From the NCBI GenBank assembly GCA_900314885.1, contig OMWY01000001.1, forward strand, positions 248,001 through 312,000: a stretch of 64,000 nt of DNA, written 5' to 3'. The translations under genes and the position numbers were made by a program. Position 1 is the first letter of the stretch. Each line of letters starts with the position of its first letter. The notes under the pieces are model-generated. The model was given only the letters and a program-made list of their open reading frames with translations. It had not been told where the DNA came from and ran no database searches. Of the stretch, positions 37,853-46,907 are shown one piece after another. Origin of the DNA: an uncultured Eubacteriales bacterium. GTDB lineage: Bacteria; Bacillota; Clostridia; Lachnospirales; Lachnospiraceae.

Positions 37853-39289
37853 ATGAGAAAATCAATGAGATATATCGCCTGTACCATGGCAGCGGCAATG
37901 CTCGTAATGTCGGTACAGGCGGTACCTGCTAAGGCTGAGGTTAAGGCAGAAGGTTCACGGATCATTTCCGAAGCGATTAATCTTACTGCCGCTACGGGTA
38001 TCAGGCTGTCAGTGAAGAAAACTACAATGTGGACGGGTAAAAGCCTGCAGTTAAAGGTCTATGGCACCACAAGGAAGCCTGTATGGAAAACCGGCAACAA
38101 GGAAATAGCGACCGTATCTAAGAACGGTAAGGTTACGGCAAAAGGCCCCGGGACAGTCAGCATTTCTGCCACAGTAGGTAACACTACGGTTGTATGCAAA
38201 ATTAAAGTCAGACAGCCTTCCGTAACCGGACTTAAGTTTAAGAAAAAGATTGTAGTAATAGAGCAGGGGAAAACCTATAAGTCACAGCTGAATGTTACTC
38301 CGAAAAATGTTACCAAGCCACTTGTCAGTTGGTCATCGAGTTCTCGCGAGGTGGCTACCGTGGCAGGAGATGGAACTGTTACCGCTATAGCGGAAGGTAA
38401 AGCAAAAATCACCGCGAAAAAAGGCGGTATAAGTGATTACTATTATGTGTATGTAAAGCGAGGCGAGCTTGACAGCATATCATTTAAGAACACTACTGTT
38501 GCGTTGAAATCGGGCGAAAGCTATTATCAGGATGTTATATCAAAGCCGGTTGGCTACGCGAACGAAGAGTTTTCATGGCAGTCAAGTAATGGTGATGTAG
38601 CTACGGTTAAGGAGGATGGTACTGTTATTGCCGGGAATACTGCCGGTACCGCAATGATTATTGCTACTTACACGGACCCTGATACAGATAAGGTACTTGC
38701 GTCTTCGTATTATACGGTAAATGTTTCGTTGGGCGAAATACAGGATTTCTCATTTGAAAAATCGAACGTAACGATGTTTCCGGGTGAGTTATTTACACCA
38801 TCAATAACAACAGCGCCGCTTGGCTACGCCCTGACGGATTTCACCTGGAGAAGTGAGAATACCGGGGTTGCTAAGGTTCTAAGCGATGGCAGAGTGCAGG
38901 CTGTAGGAAATGGAACCACAAATATAATAGCGACCAGAGACAATGTCAGCAGATCCTTTACGGTAAATGTCGCTGTGGGAGCTTTGAGCGCCGATAAGAC
39001 AAGCCTGAACCTTGTTTATGATTCGAATGACAATACAAATTACGGAAGTGGCGGTATAATACATATAACCAACCCAAGCAGATCGTCACTTTATTATACA
39101 ACTCCAAGCGGCAGCTCAATCGAGTGCTCATGGGCCGACCCGGAGCCAAATAGCAAGGGAGCTTCTAAGGATGGGGCTGAATCCGCCGATCTTATAGTGA
39201 GAGCAGGCTCTGCAGGAGTGACCAATATTCTGATCTATGACAATAAAGGTCATGTACTGACTATTCCGGTAAATATTACAAATAAATAA
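37853..39289 (+). CDS. Secreted protein with bacterial Ig-like (BIG_2) repeats
   Basis: This 478-aa protein has a signal peptide (MRKSMRYIACTMAAAMLV, cleavage probably after PAKAE) and four BIG_2-type domains of about 80-90 residues, marked by repeats such as KEIATVSKNGKVTAKGPG, REVATVAGDGTVTAIAEG, GDVATVKEDGTVIAG and TGVAKVLSDGRVQAVG. A C-terminal domain of about 95 residues does not match the repeat. There is no LPxTG motif or membrane anchor, so it is either released or held non-covalently. The function is unknown; adhesion or surface assembly are typical for such domains. Confidence 0.85.
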   Translation: MRKSMRYIACTMAAAMLVMSVQAVPAKAEVKAEGSRIISEAINLTAATGIRLSVKKTTMWTGKSLQLKVYGTTRKPVWKTGNKEIATVSKNGKVTAKGPGTVSISATVGNTTVVCKIKVRQPSVTGLKFKKKIVVIEQGKTYKSQLNVTPKNVTKPLVSWSSSSREVATVAGDGTVTAIAEGKAKITAKKGGISDYYYVYVKRGELDSISFKNTTVALKSGESYYQDVISKPVGYANEEFSWQSSNGDVATVKEDGTVIAGNTAGTAMIIATYTDPDTDKVLASSYYTVNVSLGEIQDFSFEKSNVTMFPGELFTPSITTAPLGYALTDFTWRSENTGVAKVLSDGRVQAVGNGTTNIIATRDNVSRSFTVNVAVGALSADKTSLNLVYDSNDNTNYGSGGIIHITNPSRSSLYYTTPSGSSIECSWADPEPNSKGASKDGAESADLIVRAGSAGVTNILIYDNKGHVLTIPVNITNK

Positions 39290-39290
39290 A

Positions 39291-39316
39291 AACAGCGCCG
39301 CTTACGCGGCGCTGTT
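39291..39316. terminator. Bidirectional terminator
   Basis: AACAGCGCCGC pairs with GCGGCGCTGTT around a 4-base loop, flanked by A and T runs, between the Ig-like protein and mntP genes. Confidence 0.92.
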
Positions 39317-39317
39317 T

Positions 39318-39902
39318 TTAGGCGGTTACGAATATCTCAATTCCGATTCCGATGAGAATCAGTCCTCCGAGGATGGTAGCCTTATCGGAAAGCCTCTCGC
39401 CAAATTTTCTCCCGAGCAGGATTCCCGCCCGACAGATTATAAATGTTACAAGGGCTATAATGAGCGAACAGACGAAAGCTGACACAGCGTTATAATCCGC
39501 GATTGTAAATCCTACAGAGAGGGCATCTATGCTGGTCGCGATTCCCTGGATTATCAGTTCCTTCGCGGTCACGGAGTGGGCCTCTATTTCTGTTTCTTCC
39601 TTATTCCTGAAGTCCCGGATTCCCTCTATCAGCATCTTGCCGCCTATATATAGCAAAAGGATAAGAGCTATATATGGGATAAATTTCTGGAATTCCGTAA
39701 ATGCCTTCGCGGCGCTTGATACACAGACCCAGCCTATCATAGGCATAGCGAACTGGAAGGCGGCAAACGTTCCCGCTATCAGGTTCTTACGCCCCTGCTT
39801 TATTTCAGGGTCGGCGAGGCCATTTACAATTGAGACCGAAAAGGCATCCATGGCGAGCCCCACGCCAAGGAGTATACTGTTTATGAAAAATGCGAAGTTC
39901 AT
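39318..39902 (-). CDS. mntP: Manganese efflux pump MntP
   Basis: This 194-aa membrane protein has six helices arranged as two repeats, each with a conserved acidic motif: GVGLAMDAFSVSI near residue 15 and IATSIDALSVGF near 125. These match MntP, which exports manganese. The leader is short and no yybP-ykoY manganese riboswitch is visible. GGAGGAG precedes the ATG. Confidence 0.9.
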   Translation of the reverse strand: MNFAFFINSILLGVGLAMDAFSVSIVNGLADPEIKQGRKNLIAGTFAAFQFAMPMIGWVCVSSAAKAFTEFQKFIPYIALILLLYIGGKMLIEGIRDFRNKEETEIEAHSVTAKELIIQGIATSIDALSVGFTIADYNAVSAFVCSLIIALVTFIICRAGILLGRKFGERLSDKATILGGLILIGIGIEIFVTA

Positions 39903-39939
39903 AGCTCCTCCAAAGGGTATTAGCGTTTATTGTCTTCTT

Positions 39940-39968
39940 ATTCTATCCCTATTGAGAAAATAAGTCAA
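39940..39968 (-). promoter_or_regulatory. mntP promoter
   Basis: On the minus strand TTGACT (39963-39968) and TAGAAT (39940-39945) are 17 bases apart. Confidence 0.6.
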
Positions 39969-40030
39969 CAGTAACATTATTTATAACTTATAATTATATC
40001 AACCATAACGAAATAATAATATCCAAATAC

Positions 40031-40059
40031 TTGCAATTCATGGCGACATGATGTAGAAT
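40031..40059 (+). promoter_or_regulatory. Promoter of the second amino-acid ABC operon
   Basis: TTGCAA (40031-40036) and TAGAAT (40054-40059) are 17 bases apart. Confidence 0.6.
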
Positions 40060-40100
40060 AATAAAAACTTAAGTTTGTAAATAATACAAAGATACATGTC

Positions 40101-40133
40101 AAGGGCGGCATAGCAGAAAGCTATGCTGCCCTT
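40101..40133 (+). promoter_or_regulatory. Leader hairpin before the amino-acid binding protein gene
   Basis: AAGGGCGGCATAGC pairs with GCTATGCTGCCCTT over 14 positions (one G-U pair) around AGAAA. It lies between promoter and first gene, without a T-tract, so it may be an attenuator, a protein-binding site or an mRNA stabiliser. Confidence 0.6.
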
Positions 40134-40177
40134 GCTTAGTTAAACGCAAATGGGGAAACCCAGGAAAGGGAGTAAAA

Positions 40178-41122
40178 ATGAAAAAGCTTTTATCACGTTC
40201 TTTATCGGCACTTCTTGTAGCGTCAATGCTCGTAGGCTGCGGCAGCTTATCAGGAGCGGCCTCAGGATCAGCAGGAGCAGGCAGCTCTTCAGGTACCGCA
40301 ACTTCAGGCGCAAGCAGCTCAACTTCTGAAGCTTCCGCAGAAAGCGCATCATCAGGCTCCGCAAGTACAGATGCGGGCAGCGCGGCAGGCACAGAGGTTC
40401 TCCGGGTAGGAATGGAGTGTAACTATGCCCCATTTAACTGGACCACAACCACCGAGACTGACACAACGAAGCCTATCGAGGGTGGCGACTTCGCGGATGG
40501 CTACGACGTTGTAATTGCTACAAAGCTCGCCGAGGCGACAGGCAAGGAAGTTCAGATAGTAAAGCTTGACTGGGACAACCTCATCCTTTCACTTAAGAAT
40601 AATCAGATAGACGCTATCATCGCCGGCATGACAGATACACCGGAGCGTGAGCAGGAGGTCGCCTTCACCTCTCCTTATTATGAGTCAGAAGAGGTCATGA
40701 TTGTCAAGAAGGATGGCAAATACGCCGGCGCTACGAGCATACAGGACTTCTCGGGCGCTACCGTTCAGGGCCAGATGAATACGGTATACGATGAAGTCAT
40801 AGATCAGATAGAGGGTGTAACTCACCAGCCTGCGGCTGAAACCTTCCCTGCAGCTATCCAGGCCCTTCAGGCGGGAGCCGTTGACGGTGTCGTATCAGAG
40901 CTTCCTGTCGCGAACGGCGTGGTTGCCGCGAACAGCGACCTTGCTATTGTAAGATTTGATGAGGGCAAGGGCTTCGAAGCTGATACCACGGTTTCTGTTG
41001 CCGTGAGAAAAGAAGATACAGAACTTAAGGACGCGCTTGACAAGGCACTTTCAGACATTTCAGTTGACGAGAGAAATAAGCTGATGGAGGAAGCAGTGGA
41101 ACGCCAGCCTGCTAATGAGTGA
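40178..41122 (+). CDS. Amino-acid ABC transporter binding lipoprotein
   Basis: This 314-aa lipoprotein has the lipobox LVGCG with Cys near residue 21, a Ser/Ala/Gly-rich linker of about 50 residues, and an SBP_bac_3 domain (LRVGMECNYAPFNW, YDVVIATKLAEATGKEV, DAIIAGMTDTPEREQEVAFTSPYY). It would deliver a polar amino acid to the permease and ATPase encoded next. AAAGGGAG precedes the ATG. The linker is repetitive and low in complexity, like that of MetQ in this window. The substrate cannot be read from sequence. Confidence 0.88.
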   Translation: MKKLLSRSLSALLVASMLVGCGSLSGAASGSAGAGSSSGTATSGASSSTSEASAESASSGSASTDAGSAAGTEVLRVGMECNYAPFNWTTTTETDTTKPIEGGDFADGYDVVIATKLAEATGKEVQIVKLDWDNLILSLKNNQIDAIIAGMTDTPEREQEVAFTSPYYESEEVMIVKKDGKYAGATSIQDFSGATVQGQMNTVYDEVIDQIEGVTHQPAAETFPAAIQALQAGAVDGVVSELPVANGVVAANSDLAIVRFDEGKGFEADTTVSVAVRKEDTELKDALDKALSDISVDERNKLMEEAVERQPANE

Positions 41123-41898
41123 GTATGTTTTTTGAAAATTGCGCAGATATTTTAAATAAGTACGGGTCAAGCCTAGCGCTTGGCCTCCGTACCACCCTTC
41201 TGGTTTCCCTCCTCGGAACCGCCTTCGGCCTTATTATAGGCCTTATAGTAGGCGGCTTCCGGGCGGCGAAGCTTGACATTTCCGCGGGTCCTGCCGCGGT
41301 TTTTTTTAAAAAGCTTTTCGATGTAATCGCTAATATTTACATTGCTGTTTTCCGTGGGACCCCTATGATGGTTCAGGCGGTATTTATTTACTATGCCCTG
41401 CTAAATGTAGTCCACTGGACCGGCCTGCAGGCGGCGATTGTCGTAATCAGTATAAATACAGGCGCCTATATGTCTGAAATAATCCGCTCGGGAATTCAGG
41501 CTGTCGACCCGGGTCAGATAGAGGCGGCGAGGAGTCTCGGTATGAGCAACTCCCAGACTACATTCGGAGTTGTCCTTCCTCAGGCGATAAAGAACGCCTT
41601 TCCCGCAATCGGAAACGAGCTCATAGTAAATATCAAGGATTCATCTGTTCTTATGATTATATCTATCACGGAGCTCATGTTCCAGGCGAAGAGTATAGCG
41701 GGCTCGACATTTCATTTCACAGAGACATACTTTATTGAGGCGATGATATATCTTGCGCTTACGACGATCGCTACGATTGCGCTTAATATTATCGAGAAGG
41801 AAATGAGGAAGCCAAGGAACACGAAGATTTCGCTGCCCATGAGCGATACGGATTTGAAGAGCATTGAGTTTGCTGAGCTTAAGAAGGGGAAGAATTGA
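41119..41898 (+). CDS. Amino-acid ABC transporter permease
   Basis: This 259-aa HisM-family permease has [21 protein letters not shown] and the coupling loop [24 protein letters not shown]. The GTG start overlaps the previous stop by four bases; ATG at 41125 is an alternative. A C-terminal tail of about 35 residues ([17 protein letters not shown] onward) extends past the last helix. It is in an operon with the flanking binding protein and ATPase. Confidence 0.88.
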   Translation: MSMFFENCADILNKYGSSLALGLRTTLLVSLLGTAFGLIIGLIVGGFRAAKLDISAGPAAVFFKKLFDVIANIYIAVFRGTPMMVQAVFIYYALLNVVHWTGLQAAIVVISINTGAYMSEIIRSGIQAVDPGQIEAARSLGMSNSQTTFGVVLPQAIKNAFPAIGNELIVNIKDSSVLMIISITELMFQAKSIAGSTFHFTETYFIEAMIYLALTTIATIALNIIEKEMRKPRNTKISLPMSDTDLKSIEFAELKKGKN

Positions 41899-41899
41899 T

Positions 41900-42643
41900 A
41901 TGGCAGAACCTTTAGTTGAAATAAAAAATATCCACAAAAACTTTGGAAGCCTCGAGGTCTTAAAGGGAGTTGATTTTTCCGTAAACCCGGGAGAGGTGGT
42001 CTGCCTTATAGGCCGTTCAGGCTCGGGCAAATCCACCCTCTTGCGTTGCATAAATCTGCTCGAGAAGCCGGATATGGGCGAAATTAAGGTGTTTGGCAAA
42101 AATATCATGCAGATAAGAAATGTAAATGAATACCGTTCTGAGGTAGGCATGTGCTTCCAGCAGTTCAACCTCTTCAATAACATGAATGTGCTTAAGAACT
42201 GCACCTATCCACAGATGAAGGTGAAGAAGGTGAGCCATGCGGATGCCATCCGCACTGCGGCATTTTATCTGAATAAGGTCGGTATGCGTGAGTTTGCGGG
42301 AGCGAATGTAGCCACGATTTCAGGAGGTCAGAAGCAGCGTGTCGCAATAGCCAGGGCTCTCTGTATGCAGCCGAAGCTCATGCTCTTCGATGAGCCTACG
42401 AGTGCCCTTGATCCCGAGATGGTAGGTGAGGTCCTTAACGTAATGAAGAATCTCGCGAAGGAAGGCCTCACCATGATAATCGTAACCCACGAGATGGGCT
42501 TCGCGAGGGAAGTCGCTGACCGGGTCGTCTTCATGGATCAGGGTAAGATAGAAGAGCAGGGCAGCCCCGACGATCTCTTCAACCACCCAAAGAGCGCAAG
42601 AACCGCCGACTTCCTGAAGGCCGCAGTGAATAAAGGGGATTGA
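41900..42643 (+). CDS. Amino-acid ABC transporter ATPase
   Basis: This 247-aa ATPase has Walker [11 protein letters not shown]-loop FQQFNLF, signature [15 protein letters not shown], Walker [13 protein letters not shown] and H-loop THEM. I take the ATG at 41900, which follows AAGGGGAAG and lies one base after the permease stop; the longer frame upstream overlaps the permease. It completes the three-gene operon. Confidence 0.92.
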   Translation: MAEPLVEIKNIHKNFGSLEVLKGVDFSVNPGEVVCLIGRSGSGKSTLLRCINLLEKPDMGEIKVFGKNIMQIRNVNEYRSEVGMCFQQFNLFNNMNVLKNCTYPQMKVKKVSHADAIRTAAFYLNKVGMREFAGANVATISGGQKQRVAIARALCMQPKLMLFDEPTSALDPEMVGEVLNVMKNLAKEGLTMIIVTHEMGFAREVADRVVFMDQGKIEEQGSPDDLFNHPKSARTADFLKAAVNKGD

Positions 42644-42645
42644 GA

Positions 42646-42750
42646 CTATCTGAAAGAGATGATGAGCTTCTTTCCCAAGGCATTGGCTAGAGTCTCGAGA
42701 GTGGAGAGCCTTGGAGTAGCGTTGCCGTTTTCAATTCTGCTGCTTTTTTG
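42646..42750 (-). pseudogene. XRE-family antitoxin remnant
   Basis: Reading the minus strand from about 42750 gives QKSSRIENGNATPRL, then STLETLANALGKKLIISF and a TAG stop. This is the C-terminal half of an XRE helix-turn-helix protein of the HigA type. The recognition-helix region before SRIENG is missing (TQK runs straight into SSRIENG), so a deletion removed the front part. It overlaps the 3' end of the small PIN-partner gene in another frame. Confidence 0.65.
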
Positions 42751-42931
42751 TAAATCCATTAGGCGATTTATTGTCAAAGTACTCTCTCTGCCACTCAGTG
42801 TAATCAAACTGCTCTTTTATTACAAGATATATAAAATATTCCGCATCAACTGTACCCATTTTTTCTCTAAGATAAGTCATTCCTCTGTTAAGTACTTCCT
42901 CTGTGCTTTTATTCATAATATTATACTCCAT
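42731..42931 (-). CDS. Small PIN-toxin partner protein (possible antitoxin, 3' end altered)
   Basis: This 66-aa frame begins near MEYNIMNKSTEEVLNRG; MNKS at 42916 is another possible start. Its body (YLREKMGTVDAEYFIYLVIKEQFDYTEWQREYFD) resembles small proteins found beside PIN-domain genes in Clostridia. Relatives continue with about 20-25 more residues after YFD, whereas here the sequence becomes NKSPNGFTKKQQN and stops where the XRE remnant starts, so its tail is probably lost. It overlaps the PIN gene by 11 bases and follows it, an order less common for antitoxins. An antitoxin role is inference. Confidence 0.55.
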   Translation of the reverse strand: MEYNIMNKSTEEVLNRGMTYLREKMGTVDAEYFIYLVIKEQFDYTEWQREYFDNKSPNGFTKKQQN

Positions 42932-43376
42932 CTATAGTTATAAAATCTACCGGCGACAATAGCACTATATCGTCGCTGTGATATTTTAATAGTCTTTTAT
43001 CTGGCGATATAAAATAATCACACTTTGCAAATATCGCCGAGGCCACATGGCACGCATCTTTAAATTTTATCCCGGTATTCATTATGTTCGCTGCACATTT
43101 CTCAATGTCAATCTTATATTCGTCGGACACAAAAATATCTGTGTTGTTTTCCATAAAATCCATAATGCTATTTTTTCGCATCGTATATGGATTCATAGAA
43201 CATTCATAGATACTCATATATGAACAAACCAATTCAAACTTTCCTTCTTTTATTTTTTCCTGTATATATAACTTAGCTTGTGACTCCAACGAAATCCTTA
43301 ACTGCGATTGGTCATCGTAAGGTCTGTTATATGCACAGTTATCAAGATATAACCGTAGTTTATTGTTTTCGCTCAT
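42921..43376 (-). CDS. PIN-domain protein, probable RNase toxin
   Basis: This 151-aa protein has a PIN-like core: LYLDNCAYNRPYD at residues 9-21 with the first acidic residue, YECS with a Glu, a KDACHVASAIFAKCDYFISPDKRLLK block with two further Asp residues, and VDFI at the end. These fit the metal-binding acidic set of PIN ribonucleases. AAGGAG precedes the ATG. It overlaps the small partner gene by 11 bases. A toxin-antitoxin pair is likely, but the partner looks shortened. Confidence 0.75.
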   Translation of the reverse strand: MSENNKLRLYLDNCAYNRPYDDQSQLRISLESQAKLYIQEKIKEGKFELVCSYMSIYECSMNPYTMRKNSIMDFMENNTDIFVSDEYKIDIEKCAANIMNTGIKFKDACHVASAIFAKCDYFISPDKRLLKYHSDDIVLLSPVDFITIDGV

Positions 43377-43512
43377 AGAAATGTCTGCACTCCTTGTTAA
43401 CTTAACTATGATTTATTATACATTACTTCGGCTATTCCGCAACATCTGCTCGCAATTTCCATTAATTACCGAAACCATTAGGCTCCTGTTTACCGGCTGA
43501 TATGAGAATACT

Positions 43513-44808
43513 TCAGATACAGAAGGCAGAGTAAAGAGGGACAGTTTTTATGCCGTTCTCAAAGCCGAAGTTCTTCGCCGATAGCTTAATGGCATAGTCA
43601 GGCTTGAAGGTATCCATATAGACCTTCAGGCTCTTGGCCTTAGTATTGTCAGCGGATTTCACTTCAATCGGTATCAGTCTGCCTTCACGCTGAATTACAA
43701 AGTCAATCTCCGCTCCACGCTCTGACTCCCAATAATAGGTATCGAAACCATTAATCGTAAGCTGTACATTTACATAGTTTTCTGCCATACCACCTTTGAA
43801 ATCATCAAGCTCGTCTACCATATAGAGCACATCATTCGCGGCTAAGTCCTTTTTGGCGGCAAGCAGGCCCATATCAGAAATATATATCTTAAAGGCATCT
43901 ATATCACGGTAATTTTCAAGGGGCTTCTTTATCTGCTCAACCTTATATACCTTCGAAACTATGCCTGACAGGCAGAGCCATTCTATAGCGTTCTCAAATT
44001 CAGAAGCCCTCCCGCCTTTTTTTATAAGCTTGTATTGAAAGCGAGTGTTCTTTTTTGAAAGCTGAACAGTGATATTGTCGTACACGAGTCTTGTTTTCTT
44101 AATTTGGTTGAGATTATTATATTTACTCATGTCATTAAGATAGCTGCTTAAGATGGTATCCTGCGTATGACGCACAAGTATATAATCCTTTGTCTCGGCA
44201 AACTGCAGGACGCATTCCGGCATGCCGCCCACCACAAGATACTCACGATAAAGCTTCATGGCAGCATCATGAAGCGCAGCAGGTAAAGGCTTATCAGTCC
44301 GGAAACTCTGCTGTATCTGCCCTACCAGAGCTTCCTCGCCTAAAGCCAACATAAACTCCTCCATATCCATAGGATAGAGGGTGATCATATCAACCTTTCC
44401 TACAGGAAAAGAGAATTTTTCCCTGTTTACCGCTACCCCAAGCAAGCTTCCAGCAACAATAATATGATAATCCTTGGCTTCTTCGGCAAAGTATTTCAGT
44501 GAAGTCAGCGCCCTTTCGGAGAGCTGAACCTCGTCAAATACTATTAGTGTCTTCTCCGTCACTATTGTCTGCCCTGCGATATGAGACAGTATAGGAATCA
44601 GGTAATCCGGGCTGATATCCTCCTCAAATGTCTCATTAAGCTTTGGATTGGTCTCAAAATTAAAATAAGCCACATTCTCATAATAGGTTCGCCCGAACTC
44701 TAAGATGGTATAGGTCTTGCCAACCTGTCTGGCGCCCTGTATGATCAGTGGCTTACGATATTTACTATCCTTCCACGCTTCTAAATAGCTCATAATCTTT
44801 CTATACAT
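43513..44808 (-). CDS. AAA ATPase with DUF4143 domain
   Basis: This 431-aa protein has an N-terminal AAA_14 ATPase with Walker A IIQGARQVGKTY and Walker B TLIVFDEVQL, and a C-terminal DUF4143 domain with the restriction-endonuclease-like motif ESERGAEIDFVIQR..IPIEVKS. This family is common in accessory regions of gut anaerobes; its role is not established. I take the ATG at 44808 because AGGAGG lies just upstream. It has its own promoter and no obvious partner gene. Confidence 0.88.
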   Translation of the reverse strand: MYRKIMSYLEAWKDSKYRKPLIIQGARQVGKTYTILEFGRTYYENVAYFNFETNPKLNETFEEDISPDYLIPILSHIAGQTIVTEKTLIVFDEVQLSERALTSLKYFAEEAKDYHIIVAGSLLGVAVNREKFSFPVGKVDMITLYPMDMEEFMLALGEEALVGQIQQSFRTDKPLPAALHDAAMKLYREYLVVGGMPECVLQFAETKDYILVRHTQDTILSSYLNDMSKYNNLNQIKKTRLVYDNITVQLSKKNTRFQYKLIKKGGRASEFENAIEWLCLSGIVSKVYKVEQIKKPLENYRDIDAFKIYISDMGLLAAKKDLAANDVLYMVDELDDFKGGMAENYVNVQLTINGFDTYYWESERGAEIDFVIQREGRLIPIEVKSADNTKAKSLKVYMDTFKPDYAIKLSAKNFGFENGIKTVPLYSAFCI

Positions 44809-44837
44809 AGGCAATCCTCCTGTAAGAGTTTGCCTAT

Positions 44838-44866
44838 AGTATAACATTTATTCGCGTAATTTTCAA
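44838..44866 (-). promoter_or_regulatory. Promoter of the AAA ATPase gene
   Basis: On the minus strand TTGAAA (44861-44866) and TATACT (44838-44843) are 17 bases apart. Confidence 0.6.
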
Positions 44867-44972
44867 GGAATATTTATTATGAATTCACACTAAATTGCAC
44901 GAATAATTACAGTTCACGTCATGATAGGACACTAATCACAAGAAATATGCTCTTTCGATCCGGAAAAATATT

Positions 44973-46907
44973 TCAAATCTCCCCCGGCTCGTTCTTACTG
45001 ATAATTTCCATAAACTGGTACTCCGGCACAGGCTTCGAGAAGTAGTACCCCTGGATATAATCGCATCCTAGGTCCTTGATTCCCCTTGCCATCTCAAGAG
45101 TCTCCACACCCTCAGCGAGGAGCTTCGCGTCAGTCGCCTTGGAGGTCGTGACGAGGCTCTTTAATAACTTGTAGGCCCGGTCACGGTCAGGCACATCCAT
45201 AAATGCCGGTTGGACGACGGACTTGTCAAGCTTTATTATAGAAAACGGCATAGTAATTATTCTCATAAGAGAAGAGTAGCCCGTTCCGAAATCATCGAGG
45301 GAAAAATGAATTCCGTGGTCGTTTAATTTCCGCATATTTGCGTCAGCCGTTTCATTGGGACTCTGGGCCGCAGTCTCGGTTATTTCAAGATTAAGCTGCG
45401 TCGGGAATATTTTATATTTTCTGAGGCAGTTATTTATTCTCTCATAGAGATTTTCCTGGACGCACTCAACCATAGAGAGATTCACCTCTATATATTCTAT
45501 CCCGTATTTGGAAATGTGGTTCTCTGCAATCATACGGCACACACTGTCGATTACGAAATCACCAATATTTAATATAAGCGAGCTTCTCTCCGCGATAGGA
45601 ATAAATATTTCCGGCGAAATAAATTTCCCGTTTTCATCCCGCATACGAAGCAGGGCCTCGGCTGAGGTATATTTTCCCGTATGAATATTGTAAATAGGCT
45701 GATAGTAGACCTCGAGACGGCCCTGATCTATGGCGGTCATTACCGTTTCCTCTATATCGAACATATTTACTTCTTTTTTGATGTTTAAATCCTTGATGTG
45801 GAGAATGGCATTCGGCTTTTCTTCGATACTCCTCGATTCCATGAGCTTGTCTAAGAGCGAGCGGAGAGGCTTGACGCCATTTATATCCGCGGGGCTCTCG
45901 AAGAGGACGCTCGTTGAAATGACCGGAATGACATTATTCTCGCTTGTGCAGAACTTTTCAAGGACTCTCATAAATTTTCTGAAAGCCTCATCAGCGTAAT
46001 CCTTGTCATACTTTGAGAATACCGCTATATATTTTCCTTCCTCGAGCTTGAAGACCATAATTTCCTTCTCGTAAGGCTTCAGTGTCTCCATGAAGACGGA
46101 TTCACGCTTAGTTATTTCACCCTTACCGACGGTATTTACAATTAAATCCACGTTATTAAGTACACTTGCGATATAGTATGTCGGCTGCTTTACGTTTATT
46201 TTTCTCGTAAATACAGGTAAAAATGCCTGGCGGTTCATGAAAACCGACCCGTTAGAATAGTATTCCGCCGGGTCATTTAGCATAAAATACGTGAGCGCAA
46301 GGCATATAGCGATAACGAAGGGTTCAATCGAGTAATTAAAATATACCGCGTTCGCTATACTGCCGAAGAAGCCAACCGCCATAATCATTGAAATGATAAG
46401 TATACGGTCATTTGAAAGCGTGTCCGATATCTGTCTTACAATCACGATTACAAGTACCGGGTAATAGATGTAGAGGATGAATAGAAGTGAATCAAGCCAT
46501 CCCGTCTGATAGTATCCGGCGCTGTCAACGTAAAATAGGGCCTTAGAACTGAAGTTCCATATGAGAACGGAAATCGACACAATGAGCGGTGGAGCGATAT
46601 AAAGAAAAATTCTCCTTAACTGTATTCTGAAGTCGGTAAGCGTAAGCATGAAAATGGTCCAGCCTATAATCAGGGTGTGGTAGGCTATGACCATGAGGAA
46701 TCGCAACACGTAAACGAGGGTTGGATTTCGCCCGTCGGCGTGCGCCGTTCCTATACAGATTAGGGATGTTACGATTTCCGAGTACACAAGGAAAATGTAT
46801 AGGCGGTTCCGGTCATCCTGCCTCTTCTTGCGGAGATAATAGACCGCGATAATTACAAGGCAGAGCATTATGGAAGCGACTGAGTAGTATATTCTTGGTT
46901 CATCCAT
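44973..46907 (-). CDS. 7TM protein with EAL domain, probable active c-di-GMP phosphodiesterase
   Basis: This 644-aa protein has seven predicted membrane helices (about 8-210), a middle region of about 150 residues resembling a degenerate GGDEF domain, and a C-terminal EAL domain (about 395-635). Catalytic residues are in place: SAEALLRM, VNLSM with the Asn, LEITET, the DDFGTGYSSL loop, IKLDKS and AEGVET. It should break c-di-GMP at the membrane. It overlaps the preceding gene, whose product has the same layout but a dead EAL domain, by eight bases. No terminator is evident after it. Confidence 0.88.
   Translation of the reverse strand: MDEPRIYYSVASIMLCLVIIAVYYLRKKRQDDRNRLYIFLVYSEIVTSLICIGTAHADGRNPTLVYVLRFLMVIAYHTLIIGWTIFMLTLTDFRIQLRRIFLYIAPPLIVSISVLIWNFSSKALFYVDSAGYYQTGWLDSLLFILYIYYPVLVIVIVRQISDTLSNDRILIISMIMAVGFFGSIANAVYFNYSIEPFVIAICLALTYFMLNDPAEYYSNGSVFMNRQAFLPVFTRKINVKQPTYYIASVLNNVDLIVNTVGKGEITKRESVFMETLKPYEKEIMVFKLEEGKYIAVFSKYDKDYADEAFRKFMRVLEKFCTSENNVIPVISTSVLFESPADINGVKPLRSLLDKLMESRSIEEKPNAILHIKDLNIKKEVNMFDIEETVMTAIDQGRLEVYYQPIYNIHTGKYTSAEALLRMRDENGKFISPEIFIPIAERSSLILNIGDFVIDSVCRMIAENHISKYGIEYIEVNLSMVECVQENLYERINNCLRKYKIFPTQLNLEITETAAQSPNETADANMRKLNDHGIHFSLDDFGTGYSSLMRIITMPFSIIKLDKSVVQPAFMDVPDRDRAYKLLKSLVTTSKATDAKLLAEGVETLEMARGIKDLGCDYIQGYYFSKPVPEYQFMEIISKNEPGEI

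Noticed and set aside
39903..40030. Possible yybP-ykoY manganese riboswitch before mntP
   Set aside because: The leader between promoter and start is too short and lacks the conserved core.
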